This document shows, one piece after another, positions 29,425 through 38,313 of a stretch of DNA of 64,000 bases (position 1 is its first letter; every line of letters starts with the position of its first letter). Where the stretch lies: the NCBI GenBank assembly GCA_025056565.1, contig JANWWA010000001.1:62001-126000 (forward strand), in the 5' to 3' direction. A program made the translations under genes and the position numbers. Under the pieces are notes generated by a model, which ran no database searches, was not told the DNA's origin, and was given only the letters and a program-made list of their open reading frames with translations. This DNA comes from Chloroherpetonaceae bacterium. Its GTDB lineage: Bacteria; Bacteroidota; Chlorobiia; Chlorobiales; Thermochlorobacteraceae.

Positions 29425-29507
29425 GGGTAGGTAGCGAAGTGGTCAAACGCGACTGACTGTAAATCAGTTGACTTCGGTCTTCGGAGGTTCGAATCCTTCC
29501 CTACCCA
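29425..29507 (+). tRNA. tRNA-Tyr (GTA)
   Basis: 83 nt with a long variable arm (class II tRNA). Acceptor GGGTAGG/CCTACCC, anticodon GTA in the loop CTGTAAA, variable stem GACTTCGGTC. Discriminator A; CCA is not encoded. Confidence 0.96.
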
Positions 29508-29523
29508 CGCTGTTCAAATGGGT

Positions 29524-29596
<73 letters not shown>

Positions 29597-29680
29597 CGCA
29601 GGCGATGTAAGCACGCGCCCGTTTGCACAACACAGCGCACAGGGTGCTTTTTGGCACACGCTGCTTGCATCAACCCACAT

Positions 29681-29753
29681 ACGGGTGTAGCTCAATTGGT
29701 AGAGCAGCGGTCTCCAAAACCGCAGGCTGTGGGTTCGAGTCCTACCGCCCGTG
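29681..29753 (+). tRNA. tRNA-Trp (CCA)
   Basis: 73 nt. Acceptor ACGGGTG/CGCCCGT, anticodon stem GCGGT/ACCGC with loop CTCCAAA (anticodon CCA). It ends 29 bp before secE, the usual trnW-secE order. Discriminator G; the 3' CCA is not encoded. Confidence 0.96.
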
Positions 29754-29782
29754 CGCTCTGAAACGATTCAAGTGAACCTGAT

Positions 29783-29995
29783 ATGTCAGAGAAAAAGCTC
29801 TCCCTGACAGCACGCATTGTAAACTACTACCAAGAGGTAGTCAGTGAAATGAAGAAAGTGACTTGGCCTAGCCAAGAAGAGGTCAAGGAATCGACACTAG
29901 TGGTGCTAACAGTGTGCGGTATTCTGGTGCTGGGTACTTTCATCGTCGATGAAACTCTGAGTTTTTTGATTAGGAAATTGGTATCGCTGCTTTAA
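29783..29995 (+). CDS. secE: Preprotein translocase subunit SecE
   Basis: 70 aa single-span form typical of most bacteria outside gamma-proteobacteria. The amphipathic surface helix EVVSEMKKVTWPSQEEVKEST carries the conserved KKVTWP motif; one transmembrane helix follows at about 38-60. SecE clamps SecY in the SecYEG protein channel. It is followed 20 bp later by nusG, the universal order, and preceded by tRNA-Trp. Confidence 0.97.
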   Translation: MSEKKLSLTARIVNYYQEVVSEMKKVTWPSQEEVKESTLVVLTVCGILVLGTFIVDETLSFLIRKLVSLL

Positions 29996-30015
29996 ATCAC
30001 ATTAGGGGGATTAAT

Positions 30016-30615
30016 ATGGCAGAGCCTGTCCAAGCCAATACGGAACAGAAGGCAGATACAGTTTCGCCCTTAGCTAGCGAGAGAAAGTGGTACACGGTTC
30101 GAACCTACTCTGGGCATGAGCGTAAGGTTAAGGAGCACATTGACCGAGAGGTTGCAAAGCAAGGCCTGCAGGACAAGCTCGCACAGGTCTATATTCCATA
30201 TGAGAAGTTTGTGGAGGTCAAGGATGGCAAGAAGAAAAGCCGCACCAAAAACGCATTTCCGGGTTATGTGTTGGTTGAAGCCGTCTTAGATAAGCAGGTC
30301 AAAAACCTCATCTTGGAGACGCCCTCAGTAATTGGCTTTCTTGGGGTCAAAGATACACCAACCCCGCTGCGTCCTGAAGAAGTGAAGCGTATTTTGGAGC
30401 CACAAGAGTCTGATGAGCGGCGCATTTCAATGAAAGCTCCTTTTGAAGTTGGCAGCACAGTCAAAATTATTGATGGGCCGTTCAACTCGCTGGTGGGTGT
30501 GGTGCAGGAAATCAATGCCGAGAAAATGAAGGTCAAGGTGCTTATTAACTTTTTCGGACGCAGCACCCCGACCGAAGTTGATTTTTCGCAGGTCAAGCTG
30601 GTCACAGGAAATTAA
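30016..30615 (+). CDS. nusG: Transcription termination/antitermination factor NusG
   Basis: 199 aa. The NGN domain (about 22-130) begins with [19 protein letters not shown] and contains [13 protein letters not shown]; the KOW domain is at about 145-195 with [29 protein letters not shown]. NusG binds RNA polymerase and links it to Rho or the ribosome. A 28-residue polar N-terminal extension precedes the fold. A purine-rich GGGGG precedes the ATG. It is 29 bp ahead of rplK. Confidence 0.97.
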   Translation: MAEPVQANTEQKADTVSPLASERKWYTVRTYSGHERKVKEHIDREVAKQGLQDKLAQVYIPYEKFVEVKDGKKKSRTKNAFPGYVLVEAVLDKQVKNLILETPSVIGFLGVKDTPTPLRPEEVKRILEPQESDERRISMKAPFEVGSTVKIIDGPFNSLVGVVQEINAEKMKVKVLINFFGRSTPTEVDFSQVKLVTGN

Positions 30616-30644
30616 AATCGCAATTTCACAACATAACTTCAGCA

Positions 30645-31070
30645 ATGGCAAAAAAAGTTGTCGGATACGTCAAACTTCAAATTCCAGCAGGACAAGCTAA
30701 CCCTGCCCCTCCTGTCGGCCCTGCTCTGGGTCAGAAGGGTGTGAACATTATGGAGTTCTGTAAGCAGTTTAATGCCCGAACCGCTTCTCAGCAGGGTCTG
30801 ATTATCCCTGTTGTGATTACGGTTTATTCCGACAAGTCCTTTACTTTCGTTACCAAAACGCCGCCCGCATCGGTTTTGCTGCTCAAAGAGGCGAAAATTG
30901 AGAAAGGCTCTGCCGAACCGAACCGCACTAAAGTTGGCAAGGTTACGCGCGCGCAGATTCGTAAAATTGCGGAAATGAAATTGCCTGACCTCAATACCAC
31001 ATCTCTTGAAGCTGCAGAGCGAATGATTGAGGGCACGGCAAGGAATATGGGCATTGTGATTGAAGGATAA
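30645..31070 (+). CDS. rplK: 50S ribosomal protein L11
   Basis: 141 aa, normal length. The N-terminal domain starts [37 protein letters not shown] and the rRNA-binding C-terminal domain ends with [13 protein letters not shown]11 forms the GTPase-associated stalk base. It is followed after 56 bp by rplA, with an L1-target-like hairpin in the gap. Confidence 0.98.
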   Translation: MAKKVVGYVKLQIPAGQANPAPPVGPALGQKGVNIMEFCKQFNARTASQQGLIIPVVITVYSDKSFTFVTKTPPASVLLLKEAKIEKGSAEPNRTKVGKVTRAQIRKIAEMKLPDLNTTSLEAAERMIEGTARNMGIVIEG

Positions 31071-31086
31071 CCTATCTCTTCTAACT

Positions 31087-31117
31087 GTGGGAGACGCGAA
31101 AGCGTCGCCAAAACCAC
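31087..31117 (+). promoter_or_regulatory. Candidate L1-binding autoregulatory RNA element ahead of rplA
   Basis: The rplK-rplA gap contains GTGGGAG, a GACGC/GCGTC stem capped by a GAAA tetraloop, then GCCAAAACCAC. The outer GTGG pairs with CCAC, leaving an asymmetric internal loop. Layout and sequence resemble the L1-binding helix of 23S rRNA (GGUGGGAG ... GAAAUACCACC as I recall it for E. coli). Binding of L1 here could repress rplA translation. No Shine-Dalgarno sequence is seen between the element and the ATG. Confidence 0.5.
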
Positions 31118-31126
31118 TTCTTTAAG

Positions 31127-31813
31127 ATGGCAGGAAAAAAATATCAGCAAGCGCTGGCAAAAATTGACCGTACCAAAGAGTACGATATTGCCGAGGCTGT
31201 TGCAAAAATCAAGGAAATCAGCACCACGAAGTTCGATGCTACCGTCGATATTGCAATGCGCTTAGGCGTTGACCCACGGCAAGCCGACCAAGTGGTGCGT
31301 GGCACCGTTACTTTGCCACATGGCACTGGCAAAACCGTGCGTGTCCTTGTGCTTTGCAGAGAAAACAAGCAACAAGAAGCCAAAGACGCAGGCGCAGACT
31401 ATGTTGGCTTAGCCGAGTATGTGGAGAAAATTCAAGGTGGCTGGACCGATGTTGATGTCATTATTGCTACACCTGATGTGATGGCTGAAGTTGGTAAGCT
31501 TGGTAAGGTGCTTGGGCCACGTGGCCTGATGCCAAACCCGAAATCTGGCACCGTAACGATGGACGTGGGCAAAGCCGTCCGCGAAGTCAAAGCTGGTAAA
31601 ATTGAGTTTCGGGTGGATAAAGCAGGCGTCGTGCATGCTGGCATTGGCAAGGTTTCGTTTGATGAAAAAAAACTGGCAGAAAATGTGCAAGCATTTATTA
31701 GTGCTATCGTGCGTGCTAGGCCAGCTGCCGCAAAGGGACAGTATATCAAGAGCATTTACCTTTCAAGCACGATGTCGCCGAGCATCAAAATCAAGCGCGA
31801 GGTGGCAGGATAA
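31127..31813 (+). CDS. rplA: 50S ribosomal protein L1
   Basis: 228 aa two-domain L1-stalk protein that also acts as a translational repressor of its own mRNA in many bacteria. The start [29 protein letters not shown], the hinge region and the central [16 protein letters not shown] signature are present, as is the end [13 protein letters not shown]. The ATG lacks an evident Shine-Dalgarno and sits 9 bp after the putative L1 target hairpin. rplJ follows after 20 bp. Confidence 0.98.
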   Translation: MAGKKYQQALAKIDRTKEYDIAEAVAKIKEISTTKFDATVDIAMRLGVDPRQADQVVRGTVTLPHGTGKTVRVLVLCRENKQQEAKDAGADYVGLAEYVEKIQGGWTDVDVIIATPDVMAEVGKLGKVLGPRGLMPNPKSGTVTMDVGKAVREVKAGKIEFRVDKAGVVHAGIGKVSFDEKKLAENVQAFISAIVRARPAAAKGQYIKSIYLSSTMSPSIKIKREVAG

Positions 31814-31833
31814 CTTATAAACCTTGACGAGAA

Positions 31834-32361
31834 ATGAAACGACCAGAAAAAGAAAAAATCGTCGAGCAAGTTGCTGAGAAAATGAAGCGGGCGCAAGCGG
31901 TGTACTTCACTGAGTTTCAGGGTATGACTGTTGAGCAAAGCCAGGCGTTGCGTAATGAGCTAAGAAAGGCAGGCATTGAGTACAAGGTGGTAAAGAATAC
32001 GCTCATCAAGAAAGCAATTGAGCGTGCCAACCTGTCCGACAAGCTCTTTTCCGTTCTGAAGAACACGACTGCAATTGCCTTTGGATACGATGACCCGATT
32101 GCGCCTGCGAAAATCCTAAAGAAATTCTCAGAGGAAAATGACAAGCTGAAATTCAAAGGGGCATCGGTCGATGGGCAGGTCTTTGACCACACCCAGCTGG
32201 CTACGATTGCCTCTATGACGAACAAGGCGGAAAACATCGGCAAGGCTATAGGCATTATCAACCAGACTATTGCCAGCGTGCCTATGACTATCAATGCCGT
32301 TATGCGCAACTTGGTCAGCGTCTTAGACCAAATCGCCAAGCAAAAAGCCGCTAACGCGTAA
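31834..32361 (+). CDS. rplJ: 50S ribosomal protein L10
   Basis: 175 aa. The N-terminal rRNA-binding part includes AQAVYFTEFQGMTVEQSQALRNELR and VVKNTLIKKAIE; the C-terminal helix (about 145-172) binds L7/L12 dimers. It anchors the stalk that recruits translation factors. The 20-bp gap after rplA leaves no room for a classical L10 leader; control could come from upstream or from the rplJ-rplL gap. Confidence 0.97.
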   Translation: MKRPEKEKIVEQVAEKMKRAQAVYFTEFQGMTVEQSQALRNELRKAGIEYKVVKNTLIKKAIERANLSDKLFSVLKNTTAIAFGYDDPIAPAKILKKFSEENDKLKFKGASVDGQVFDHTQLATIASMTNKAENIGKAIGIINQTIASVPMTINAVMRNLVSVLDQIAKQKAANA

Positions 32362-32400
32362 GTTTATGACGGACTATTACGCACTCAATTCAATTAACCC

Positions 32401-32440
32401 TCGGCGATTGGCTTCTACTTTCGCCGAATAAAACAAGGAG
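32401..32440 (+). promoter_or_regulatory. Hairpin and strong ribosome binding site between rplJ and rplL
   Basis: A 7-bp stem TCGGCGA/TCGCCGA with a 13-nt loop (32401-32427) is followed by AAGGAGAGG (32435-32443) and the rplL ATG at 32455. L7/L12 is needed in several copies per ribosome, so a strong site and a stabilising or processing hairpin would fit. Confidence 0.45.
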
Positions 32441-32454
32441 AGGAACAACGCAAA

Positions 32455-32850
32455 ATGGCATCTGTCGAAACACTGGTTGAAGAGATCAGCAAGCTCACGC
32501 TCACTGAAGCTGCGGAGCTGGTAAAAGCGTTAGAAGCGAAGTTTGGCGTAACTGCCGCCGCACCTGTGATGGTGGCTGGTGCAGCCCCTGCAGCAGGCGC
32601 AGGAGCCACTGCCGCTCCAGCTGCTCCTGCCGAAGAAAAGACCGAGTTTGACGTAATCTTGAAGAATGCAGGTGCAAACAAGATTAACGTCATCAAGGTC
32701 GTGCGTGCCGCTACAGGTCTTGGTCTGAAAGAAGCAAAAGACCTCGTCGATGGTGCGCCCAAGACGGTCAAAGAGGCAATGCCAAAGGCTGAAGCGGAAA
32801 AGCTCGCTAAGGAGCTGCGCGACGCTGGTGCGGAAGTTGAACTCAAGTAA
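32455..32850 (+). CDS. rplL: 50S ribosomal protein L7/L12
   Basis: 131 aa, slightly longer than the usual 120-125. An N-terminal dimerisation domain ([26 protein letters not shown]), an Ala/Pro/Gly-rich flexible hinge (about 38-66), and the C-terminal factor-binding domain with [28 protein letters not shown] are all seen. It is preceded by a strong ribosome binding site and followed 30 bp later by a strong terminator. Unlike most bacteria, rpoB does not follow. Confidence 0.98.
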   Translation: MASVETLVEEISKLTLTEAAELVKALEAKFGVTAAAPVMVAGAAPAAGAGATAAPAAPAEEKTEFDVILKNAGANKINVIKVVRAATGLGLKEAKDLVDGAPKTVKEAMPKAEAEKLAKELRDAGAEVELK

Positions 32851-32880
32851 CGCTTTTTCACCAAGATTCTCTGTGCATTC

Positions 32881-32919
32881 GCTCCGTGCTTGCTGCTTAC
32901 AGCCTGCACGGAGCTTTTT
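32881..32919 (+). terminator. Rho-independent terminator after rplL
   Basis: Perfect 9-bp stem GCTCCGTGC/GCACGGAGC with a 16-nt loop followed by TTTTT. It closes the secE-nusG-rplKAJL unit. Confidence 0.85.
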
Positions 32920-33110
32920 ACTTGCTCACGCACGTAACACTCAATCGGTTCGTAACCCGAGTAGCGTGTCAAAGCGCACCAAGCACTCAGGCATCTCTGC
33001 ATTTTTCTAACTGCGCTGAGTGCACCAAGTTTTCACTGCGCCTTCTCTTGAGGTTTAATCGTCACTTAGAGAGAATTTTTTCCACATAACCTAAGGCACT
33101 TCGAACCACG

Positions 33111-34346
33111 CTAAAATCGACTGACATCGCGCCCAAAAAGGCTTGTTTTCAGCCAGTCGAACAGCACTTGCATTTTGTTTTTTAGGCTTACCAGTTTGGT
33201 GAGATAAGCCGAGCGCCAAAAGAGCCAAGTGGCAAAACCTCCAGACTTAGTCTGTGGCAGGTCTGCCACAGCGCGGTTATCGCCAATGTAGGCTAACATC
33301 CCAAAGTTAATGCGTTTGAATCGCCGGAGCGGTGGTGCCGTGGTGTGCAACTTTGCCATGGCGTTAAGCAGCTTTGCAAGGTAGATACCTTCTTGCTGGG
33401 CAACTTGTGCAGTTGCTGGTTGCGGGTCATCTTCAATGGTGGCACAATCGCCCGCTGCAAAAATGTTCGTCTCTCCTTTCACGCGCAGATACCCGTCGGT
33501 TAGAATTGCTCCTGTGCGGCTATGCTCAAAGGGTAGTTGCAAGACGAATGGCGAAGGTGCATTGCCTGTCGACCACACCAACAACCCGTAACAAAGCTCT
33601 TCGCCACTTGCTAACACGACAGAGCGTGGCGTTACTTTCCGAACAAATGAATTGGTGCGCACCTCGACATTCTGGCGCGCAAATACTTTCATCGTGTAGC
33701 TGCGCAACTTCGCATCAAATGTGCTCAGGATTTGATTGCCTGCTTCTAACAAAGTAATTCTTGCATCACCGATAATGTGTGGGAACACTGCTTTCAGCTC
33801 TCTGCTCAGGAAATCTGACAGCTCGGCTGCAAACTCCACTCCAGTTGGTCCGCCGCCTACCACGACCGTATGAAGCAACCGCTTGCGCTCCGACGCAACA
33901 ACAGATGGCAATGAGGCCTGTTCGAAGTTATCTAAAATTTTTTGGCGAATAGCACGTGCGTCAGAGAGTTCTCGCAAAAACAGCGCATACTCCGCTGCTC
34001 CCTCAATGCCAAATGTGTTATTCACTGCCCCTACTGCAATCACCAGCTTATCGTATTGCACATCGAATGTATCAGGCGCATTTACATACTGTGCTGTTAC
34101 GGTTTGAGTTGCTTTGCTCAGTGCCACTGCACGGGCTTGTAGGTAATGAATCCCCTTGCGGATGCGGCGCACTGGCTCGATAATGCTGCGAAATTCAATT
34201 GTGCCGACTGTAGTGCTGGGCAGAAGTGGAGAAAAGAGAAAGTGATTGCGGGGGCTTAGAACCGTGACATCGTAGGCACGAAGGTCAATGTGCTTCACAA
34301 GGCTCATTGCTGCAAAGCCTGAACCGAGAATCAACAGTTTCTGCAT
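33111..34346 (-). CDS. ndh: Type II NADH:quinone oxidoreductase (NDH-2)
   Basis: 411 aa flavoprotein on the inner face of the membrane, oxidising NADH and reducing quinone without pumping protons. The FAD-binding GSGFAAM is at residues 8-14, the NADH-binding GGGPTGVEFAAEL at about 166-178, and the second FAD motif IFAAGDCATIED at about 293. The C-terminal 60 residues include the amphipathic membrane anchor (WLFWRSAYLTKLVSLKNKMQVLFDWLK). Quinone specificity cannot be read from sequence. It is apparently monocistronic. Confidence 0.9.
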   Translation of the reverse strand: MQKLLILGSGFAAMSLVKHIDLRAYDVTVLSPRNHFLFSPLLPSTTVGTIEFRSIIEPVRRIRKGIHYLQARAVALSKATQTVTAQYVNAPDTFDVQYDKLVIAVGAVNNTFGIEGAAEYALFLRELSDARAIRQKILDNFEQASLPSVVASERKRLLHTVVVGGGPTGVEFAAELSDFLSRELKAVFPHIIGDARITLLEAGNQILSTFDAKLRSYTMKVFARQNVEVRTNSFVRKVTPRSVVLASGEELCYGLLVWSTGNAPSPFVLQLPFEHSRTGAILTDGYLRVKGETNIFAAGDCATIEDDPQPATAQVAQQEGIYLAKLLNAMAKLHTTAPPLRRFKRINFGMLAYIGDNRAVADLPQTKSGGFATWLFWRSAYLTKLVSLKNKMQVLFDWLKTSLFGRDVSRF

Positions 34347-34507
34347 AATGAACTTGCTCTTTAGCGAGGCATATCTCTACGAAAGAACACCGCAAGATTT
34401 TCAGCTTGGCACTTTTGCTACAGCAGTCTGAATTTCGCACCTATTCTCTGCCAGCCTGTGCACGCCTTGCCCCACCCCCAGCTTATAGGTTGCAATCTTT
34501 GGACGCG

Positions 34508-36337
34508 CTATTCAATTTCAGCCGCTGGTAGCTCAAATGCGAATGTGCTACCTTTGCCGATGCCATCGGAATGCGCCCACACTTTGCCGCCGTGCATTTC
34601 TACAAGCTGCTTGACAATCGCCAGTCCTAACCCTGTCGAGGATTCTCCGCCAGTTGGTTTAGCCGTTAGCCGCTGAAATCTCTTGAACAGCTTGTCTTTT
34701 TCATCTGCCGAAAAGCCAAGTCCTTCATCTTTTACCTCGAAGACTATCCACTTTTCTTTGCGATAGACTCGCACTGCGATAGACCTACCGTGTGGCGAGT
34801 ATTTGATGGCATTGCTCAGGAGATTATCCATTACTTCTTTGACGCGTTCTTCATCAGCACGCACATAGCAGCCTTGCTCAATATCAGTCGTGATAGTCTG
34901 CCCTTTTTGCTCAGCACGCGCAGTTGAAATTGCAGCCATCAGCGCGGAGAGCTGTCCTAAGTCAAACAGGTGCAGATTCAGTTTGATTCGCCCACTTTCA
35001 ATGCTCATGCTATTTAGCAGGTCGCTAATGATGTGGTGCATTCGGTAGGCAAGGTCTTTGATAAGTGAAAGAAACTGAGTCTGCTTGTCGCTTGCAGGCG
35101 AGGTGGGGTCAAGTAGCATATCTGCAAAGGTCATAATCGAGAAGAGTGGATTTTTGAGGTCGTGTGCGGCAATAGAGAGCAACTCCGTTTTGAGCTGATT
35201 GGCTTCTTCCAAGGCTTTGTTTGCTTTGGCAAGCTCCAGGTTGCGTAAGCGAACCAGTTCTGCTTCACGCTGCGCCTTTTCGACTTCTCGCTCAATTGCA
35301 ATGCGGCGTAGTCGCTTGCTGGCTTCTTCGCCAAACACTGCTTCTTTGACTTGATGAAAGGCTTTGTAGTGTTCTAATGATTGGCGAAAATCCCCTGTTG
35401 TTTCGTAAATCTCTGAAAGCGCAAGGTGATAAGCATACTCCAAGTCTTTTGCGCCGATTTCCTGTGCAATGTTTAGGGCTTGCTGGTATCGCAACTCCGC
35501 TTTCTGAAAGTCATTCAGACCGCGATATAGCGAGCCGATGCATGCCAAACTTTCTGCTTCAATGCGACGGTCTCCTAACTCCCGTGCAAACTGTACGCTT
35601 TGCATCATATACGACAGTCCGTTCTCAGGGTCATTAGCCGCAAGGTAAGCTTTGCCTAAATTCAGCATGGCCACTGTTTCTGTGTGCCGCAGATTGGCGG
35701 TTTGTGCTACAGCCAGACTTTTCTCAAAGTATTCTAAGGCCTGATTTGGCTTCCCCATTGCCATATAGACCTCACCGATGTGATTGAGTGCACTGGCTTC
35801 AATGCTGCTGTTCTCTAAGGTGCGATTGACACTTAGGCTTTCCAGAAAGTAACCCAATGCATGATTGAAGTCACCTAACTGCTGATAGATAGATCCAATG
35901 TTCATTGTTGTCATCATCTCACCATTCTTATCGCCAATCTGCTCATAAATCTTGAGGCTCTGGTCGTAGTAATAGAGTGCTTTTTCGTAATCACTGATGT
36001 CTGTATAGACCACCCCCAGCGTGCTGAAGACCGACGCTTTGCCTTCTTTGTCCCCCAGTGCATCTAAGTGCTCGAGTGCTTCTAAGGACAGTGTGAGCGC
36101 TTCATTGTATCGTGATAGCATTGCACAGCATGCACTGCGATTGCGTAAGCTATAAGCCACTCCTTTGGCATACTTGTCTGCTTGTGCAAGCTGGTAGGCT
36201 TCCTCTGCTAAAGCTAAGGCGCGACGCGGGTCTGAGTCTTTCATTTCCCAAGAAAACGCATTTAGCACATCCACCTTTGCGGCATTGCTTGATGCAGCTT
36301 GCAATTGCCGCTCCAAACTTGCTGCGTGGGCTTGCAT
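34508..36337 (-). CDS. TPR-repeat sensor histidine kinase
   Basis: 609 aa, no membrane segment. About seven to eight tetratricopeptide repeats occupy residues 10-320 (for example KASVFSTLGVVYTDISDYEKALYYYDQSL and NHIGEVYMAMGKPNQALEYFEKSL). A coiled coil (about 335-380) leads to HisKA with phosphoacceptor His in IAAHDLKNPLFS (about 391) and HATPase with NLLSNAIKYSPHG (about 507), DEGLGFSADEK and GLGLAIVK. TPR kinases usually sense a protein or peptide partner. No response regulator gene is adjacent, so the target is unknown. It stands alone between 161-bp and 286-bp gaps. Confidence 0.88.
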   Translation of the reverse strand: MQAHAASLERQLQAASSNAAKVDVLNAFSWEMKDSDPRRALALAEEAYQLAQADKYAKGVAYSLRNRSACCAMLSRYNEALTLSLEALEHLDALGDKEGKASVFSTLGVVYTDISDYEKALYYYDQSLKIYEQIGDKNGEMMTTMNIGSIYQQLGDFNHALGYFLESLSVNRTLENSSIEASALNHIGEVYMAMGKPNQALEYFEKSLAVAQTANLRHTETVAMLNLGKAYLAANDPENGLSYMMQSVQFARELGDRRIEAESLACIGSLYRGLNDFQKAELRYQQALNIAQEIGAKDLEYAYHLALSEIYETTGDFRQSLEHYKAFHQVKEAVFGEEASKRLRRIAIEREVEKAQREAELVRLRNLELAKANKALEEANQLKTELLSIAAHDLKNPLFSIMTFADMLLDPTSPASDKQTQFLSLIKDLAYRMHHIISDLLNSMSIESGRIKLNLHLFDLGQLSALMAAISTARAEQKGQTITTDIEQGCYVRADEERVKEVMDNLLSNAIKYSPHGRSIAVRVYRKEKWIVFEVKDEGLGFSADEKDKLFKRFQRLTAKPTGGESSTGLGLAIVKQLVEMHGGKVWAHSDGIGKGSTFAFELPAAEIE

Positions 36338-36623
36338 GTTGAGACTATTTGGGTTATAGGTTTAGCGCACTATTCACTCCATCTCGGCTATGGCTATTGC
36401 TCACTTTGCGCTGCAGTGATTTTGGTCTTCTGAGTTAGCAATATACTTCAACCGGGAGTAGATTTTGCGAGCCAAGTTTTGGCGCTGCTAAAGCCGCACT
36501 GTTGAAATTCAATCGTGCTTCTTCAGTCAGAATTACGACAAAGCTCATTCTCTTCAAAGTTGCTCTTGCTTAGCTATCCAGATAGTTGCTTCACTCTCAG
36601 AAAGCGCTGCGCATTTAACTCTA

Positions 36624-37259
36624 TTATTTCTTTGCCACCAGCAGCGGATAGAGCGTTTTCCACACTGTTTCTGCGATAATTTGATGTCCTTCGGCAGTTG
36701 GGTGAATGCCATCGGGCAAATTTAGCTTGGGATTGCCGCCGACTCCCTCGAGTAGAAAGGGAATGAGTGCCGCATTGTTTTTCTTTGCTAGCTCAGGGAA
36801 GACGGCTTTGAAGGAACGGGTATAGTCTGCGCCCAAATTCGGTGGCGCTTGCATCCCTGCAATGACGATTTTGACGCTTGGGTACTTGGCTTTGGTGCGG
36901 TCAATAATACCCTGCAGGTTTTGTCTCATTGTTTCTACACTAATGCCACGCAGTCCATCATTGCCACCCAGTTCTAAGACCAGCACATCAATGCGCTGGC
37001 GCAGCAGCCAATCAATGCGTCGCAAGCCCCCTGCCGATGTTTCACCTGAAAGCCCTGCGTTAATGACCTTGTATTTCAGTCCCGCTGAATCAATCTTTTT
37101 TTGAATCAACGCTGGGAACGCTTGCGATGGATCTAAGCCAAATCCTGCTGAGAGGCTATTGCCAAGAAACAGTATGGTTTTAGGCTCCTCACTGGGAGAG
37201 AGCGCTCTAACGCCTATTACAAGCCAACATGCAGCTATCCAGTGCCTTAGACCTGTCAT
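36624..37259 (-). CDS. SGNH/GDSL arylesterase (TesA-like), periplasmic
   Basis: 211 aa with a signal peptide of about 20 residues. Block I has the nucleophile serine in FLGNSLSAGFG (GDSL written as GNSL), block III has LGGNDGLRG, and block V has DGIHPTAEGHQ with the catalytic Asp/His. This is the multifunctional acyl-CoA thioesterase I / lysophospholipase family. Its ATG overlaps the stop of the alpha/beta hydrolase gene by 4 bp, so translation is coupled. A role in lipid or ester turnover with its partner is inferred. Confidence 0.88.
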   Translation of the reverse strand: MTGLRHWIAACWLVIGVRALSPSEEPKTILFLGNSLSAGFGLDPSQAFPALIQKKIDSAGLKYKVINAGLSGETSAGGLRRIDWLLRQRIDVLVLELGGNDGLRGISVETMRQNLQGIIDRTKAKYPSVKIVIAGMQAPPNLGADYTRSFKAVFPELAKKNNAALIPFLLEGVGGNPKLNLPDGIHPTAEGHQIIAETVWKTLYPLLVAKK

Positions 37260-38074
37260 TGCACAGCCTGTGCTGTGGAAGATTGGGTGTGACTGATTTG
37301 CCGCTTGATAAACTCAATGGAGTAGGCGTTGAAGGCTTCGGGTTGGTCAATATTGCAGACATGTCCAGAATTTTCAATAATGCGCAGTTCAGCGTGTTTG
37401 TGATGCTTTACAAGGTGTTTGACGGGTGGCAGAAACATATAGTCTTCATCACCCATTAGGTATAGCGTTGGCACAGGGACTTCTTTTTCCATAAAGTATT
37501 TGAGCAGTGGGTTTGCTTCATCAGTTAGCCTGAACCATCGAATAAACTCGCGCTGACAAAGCTTTTTAGCTTCATTGATAAACATCATTCGTGAGTTTCG
37601 GTGCCGGCGGCGTGGCATAATAATCCATGCAAAGAGGCTGTACAGCCACATATAAGGCACGAAGCGCTTGACCAAGTGTCCTAAAAAAATCAAAATTTTA
37701 GAGCGGGTGTTAAAACGCGTAATTGCTCCTCCCATCACCATTGACTTAATGCGATGCGGTGCGATTTCGCCAATTGTGCGAATGATAATGGTTCCTAAGG
37801 AGATACCCACGAAGTGCGCCGACTCAATTTTCAGGTAATCCAAGACCTCGAGAATTTCCTGACTAATTTCACGGAAGGTATAGTTCTCAGCTTTGTAACG
37901 CTCGAGCATTGTTTGCGACTTGCCGTGCCCACGTAGATCCACAAGCAAGACATTGAAATTTCGCCGAAACTCACGCACTTGCTTGAACCAGATGGAGGAA
38001 CTGCCGCCTGCCCCGTGAATGAACACCACCCAATCTGTATCAGGTGACAATACATACTGCTTGTAGTATAGCAT
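37256..38074 (-). CDS. Alpha/beta hydrolase
   Basis: 272 aa. The ATG at 38074 is preferred (start MLYYKQYVLSPD) with a weak AGAGAG upstream; a longer frame from a GTG at 38131 adds 19 residues unlike the fold. Oxyanion segment FIHGAGGSSSIW, nucleophile elbow VGISLGTI, acid in MGDEDYMF, and catalytic His in NSGHVCNIDQP are all present. The lid region (about 140-200) is basic and aromatic. Substrate is unknown; proline iminopeptidase, carboxylesterase and BioH/MenH-like enzymes share this pattern. Translationally coupled to the SGNH esterase. Confidence 0.85.
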   Translation of the reverse strand: MLYYKQYVLSPDTDWVVFIHGAGGSSSIWFKQVREFRRNFNVLLVDLRGHGKSQTMLERYKAENYTFREISQEILEVLDYLKIESAHFVGISLGTIIIRTIGEIAPHRIKSMVMGGAITRFNTRSKILIFLGHLVKRFVPYMWLYSLFAWIIMPRRRHRNSRMMFINEAKKLCQREFIRWFRLTDEANPLLKYFMEKEVPVPTLYLMGDEDYMFLPPVKHLVKHHKHAELRIIENSGHVCNIDQPEAFNAYSIEFIKRQISHTQSSTAQAVQ

Positions 38075-38270
38075 ATCGTCTCTCTGGTTTTTCACTGAAA
38101 TATACAAACAACATGCAGAATGCCTGTTCACGGGCGCTTGACCTACAAAGTGCTCTTAGTAACCTTTGAGAGCAATTTCACTTGCTGCCATCTGAGCCGC
38201 TTCCTGTCTTGCAGCGAAGAAAGGATTGGACAGCACTGTTCAGCGGCTTAGCACAGCCTGATTTGCAGAG

Positions 38271-38296
38271 AAAAACTTCTCTCCCTCATGGGAGAG
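38271..38296 (-). terminator. Terminator after the oligopeptidase gene
   Basis: On the minus strand CTCTCCC-ATGA-GGGAGAG forms a 7-bp stem with a 4-nt loop followed by AAGTTTTT. It starts 17 bp past the stop of the gene ending at 38314 and closes the bchD-trpG-oligopeptidase run. Confidence 0.65.
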
Positions 38297-38313
38297 GGCA
38301 GTTTCGTTGCAGT

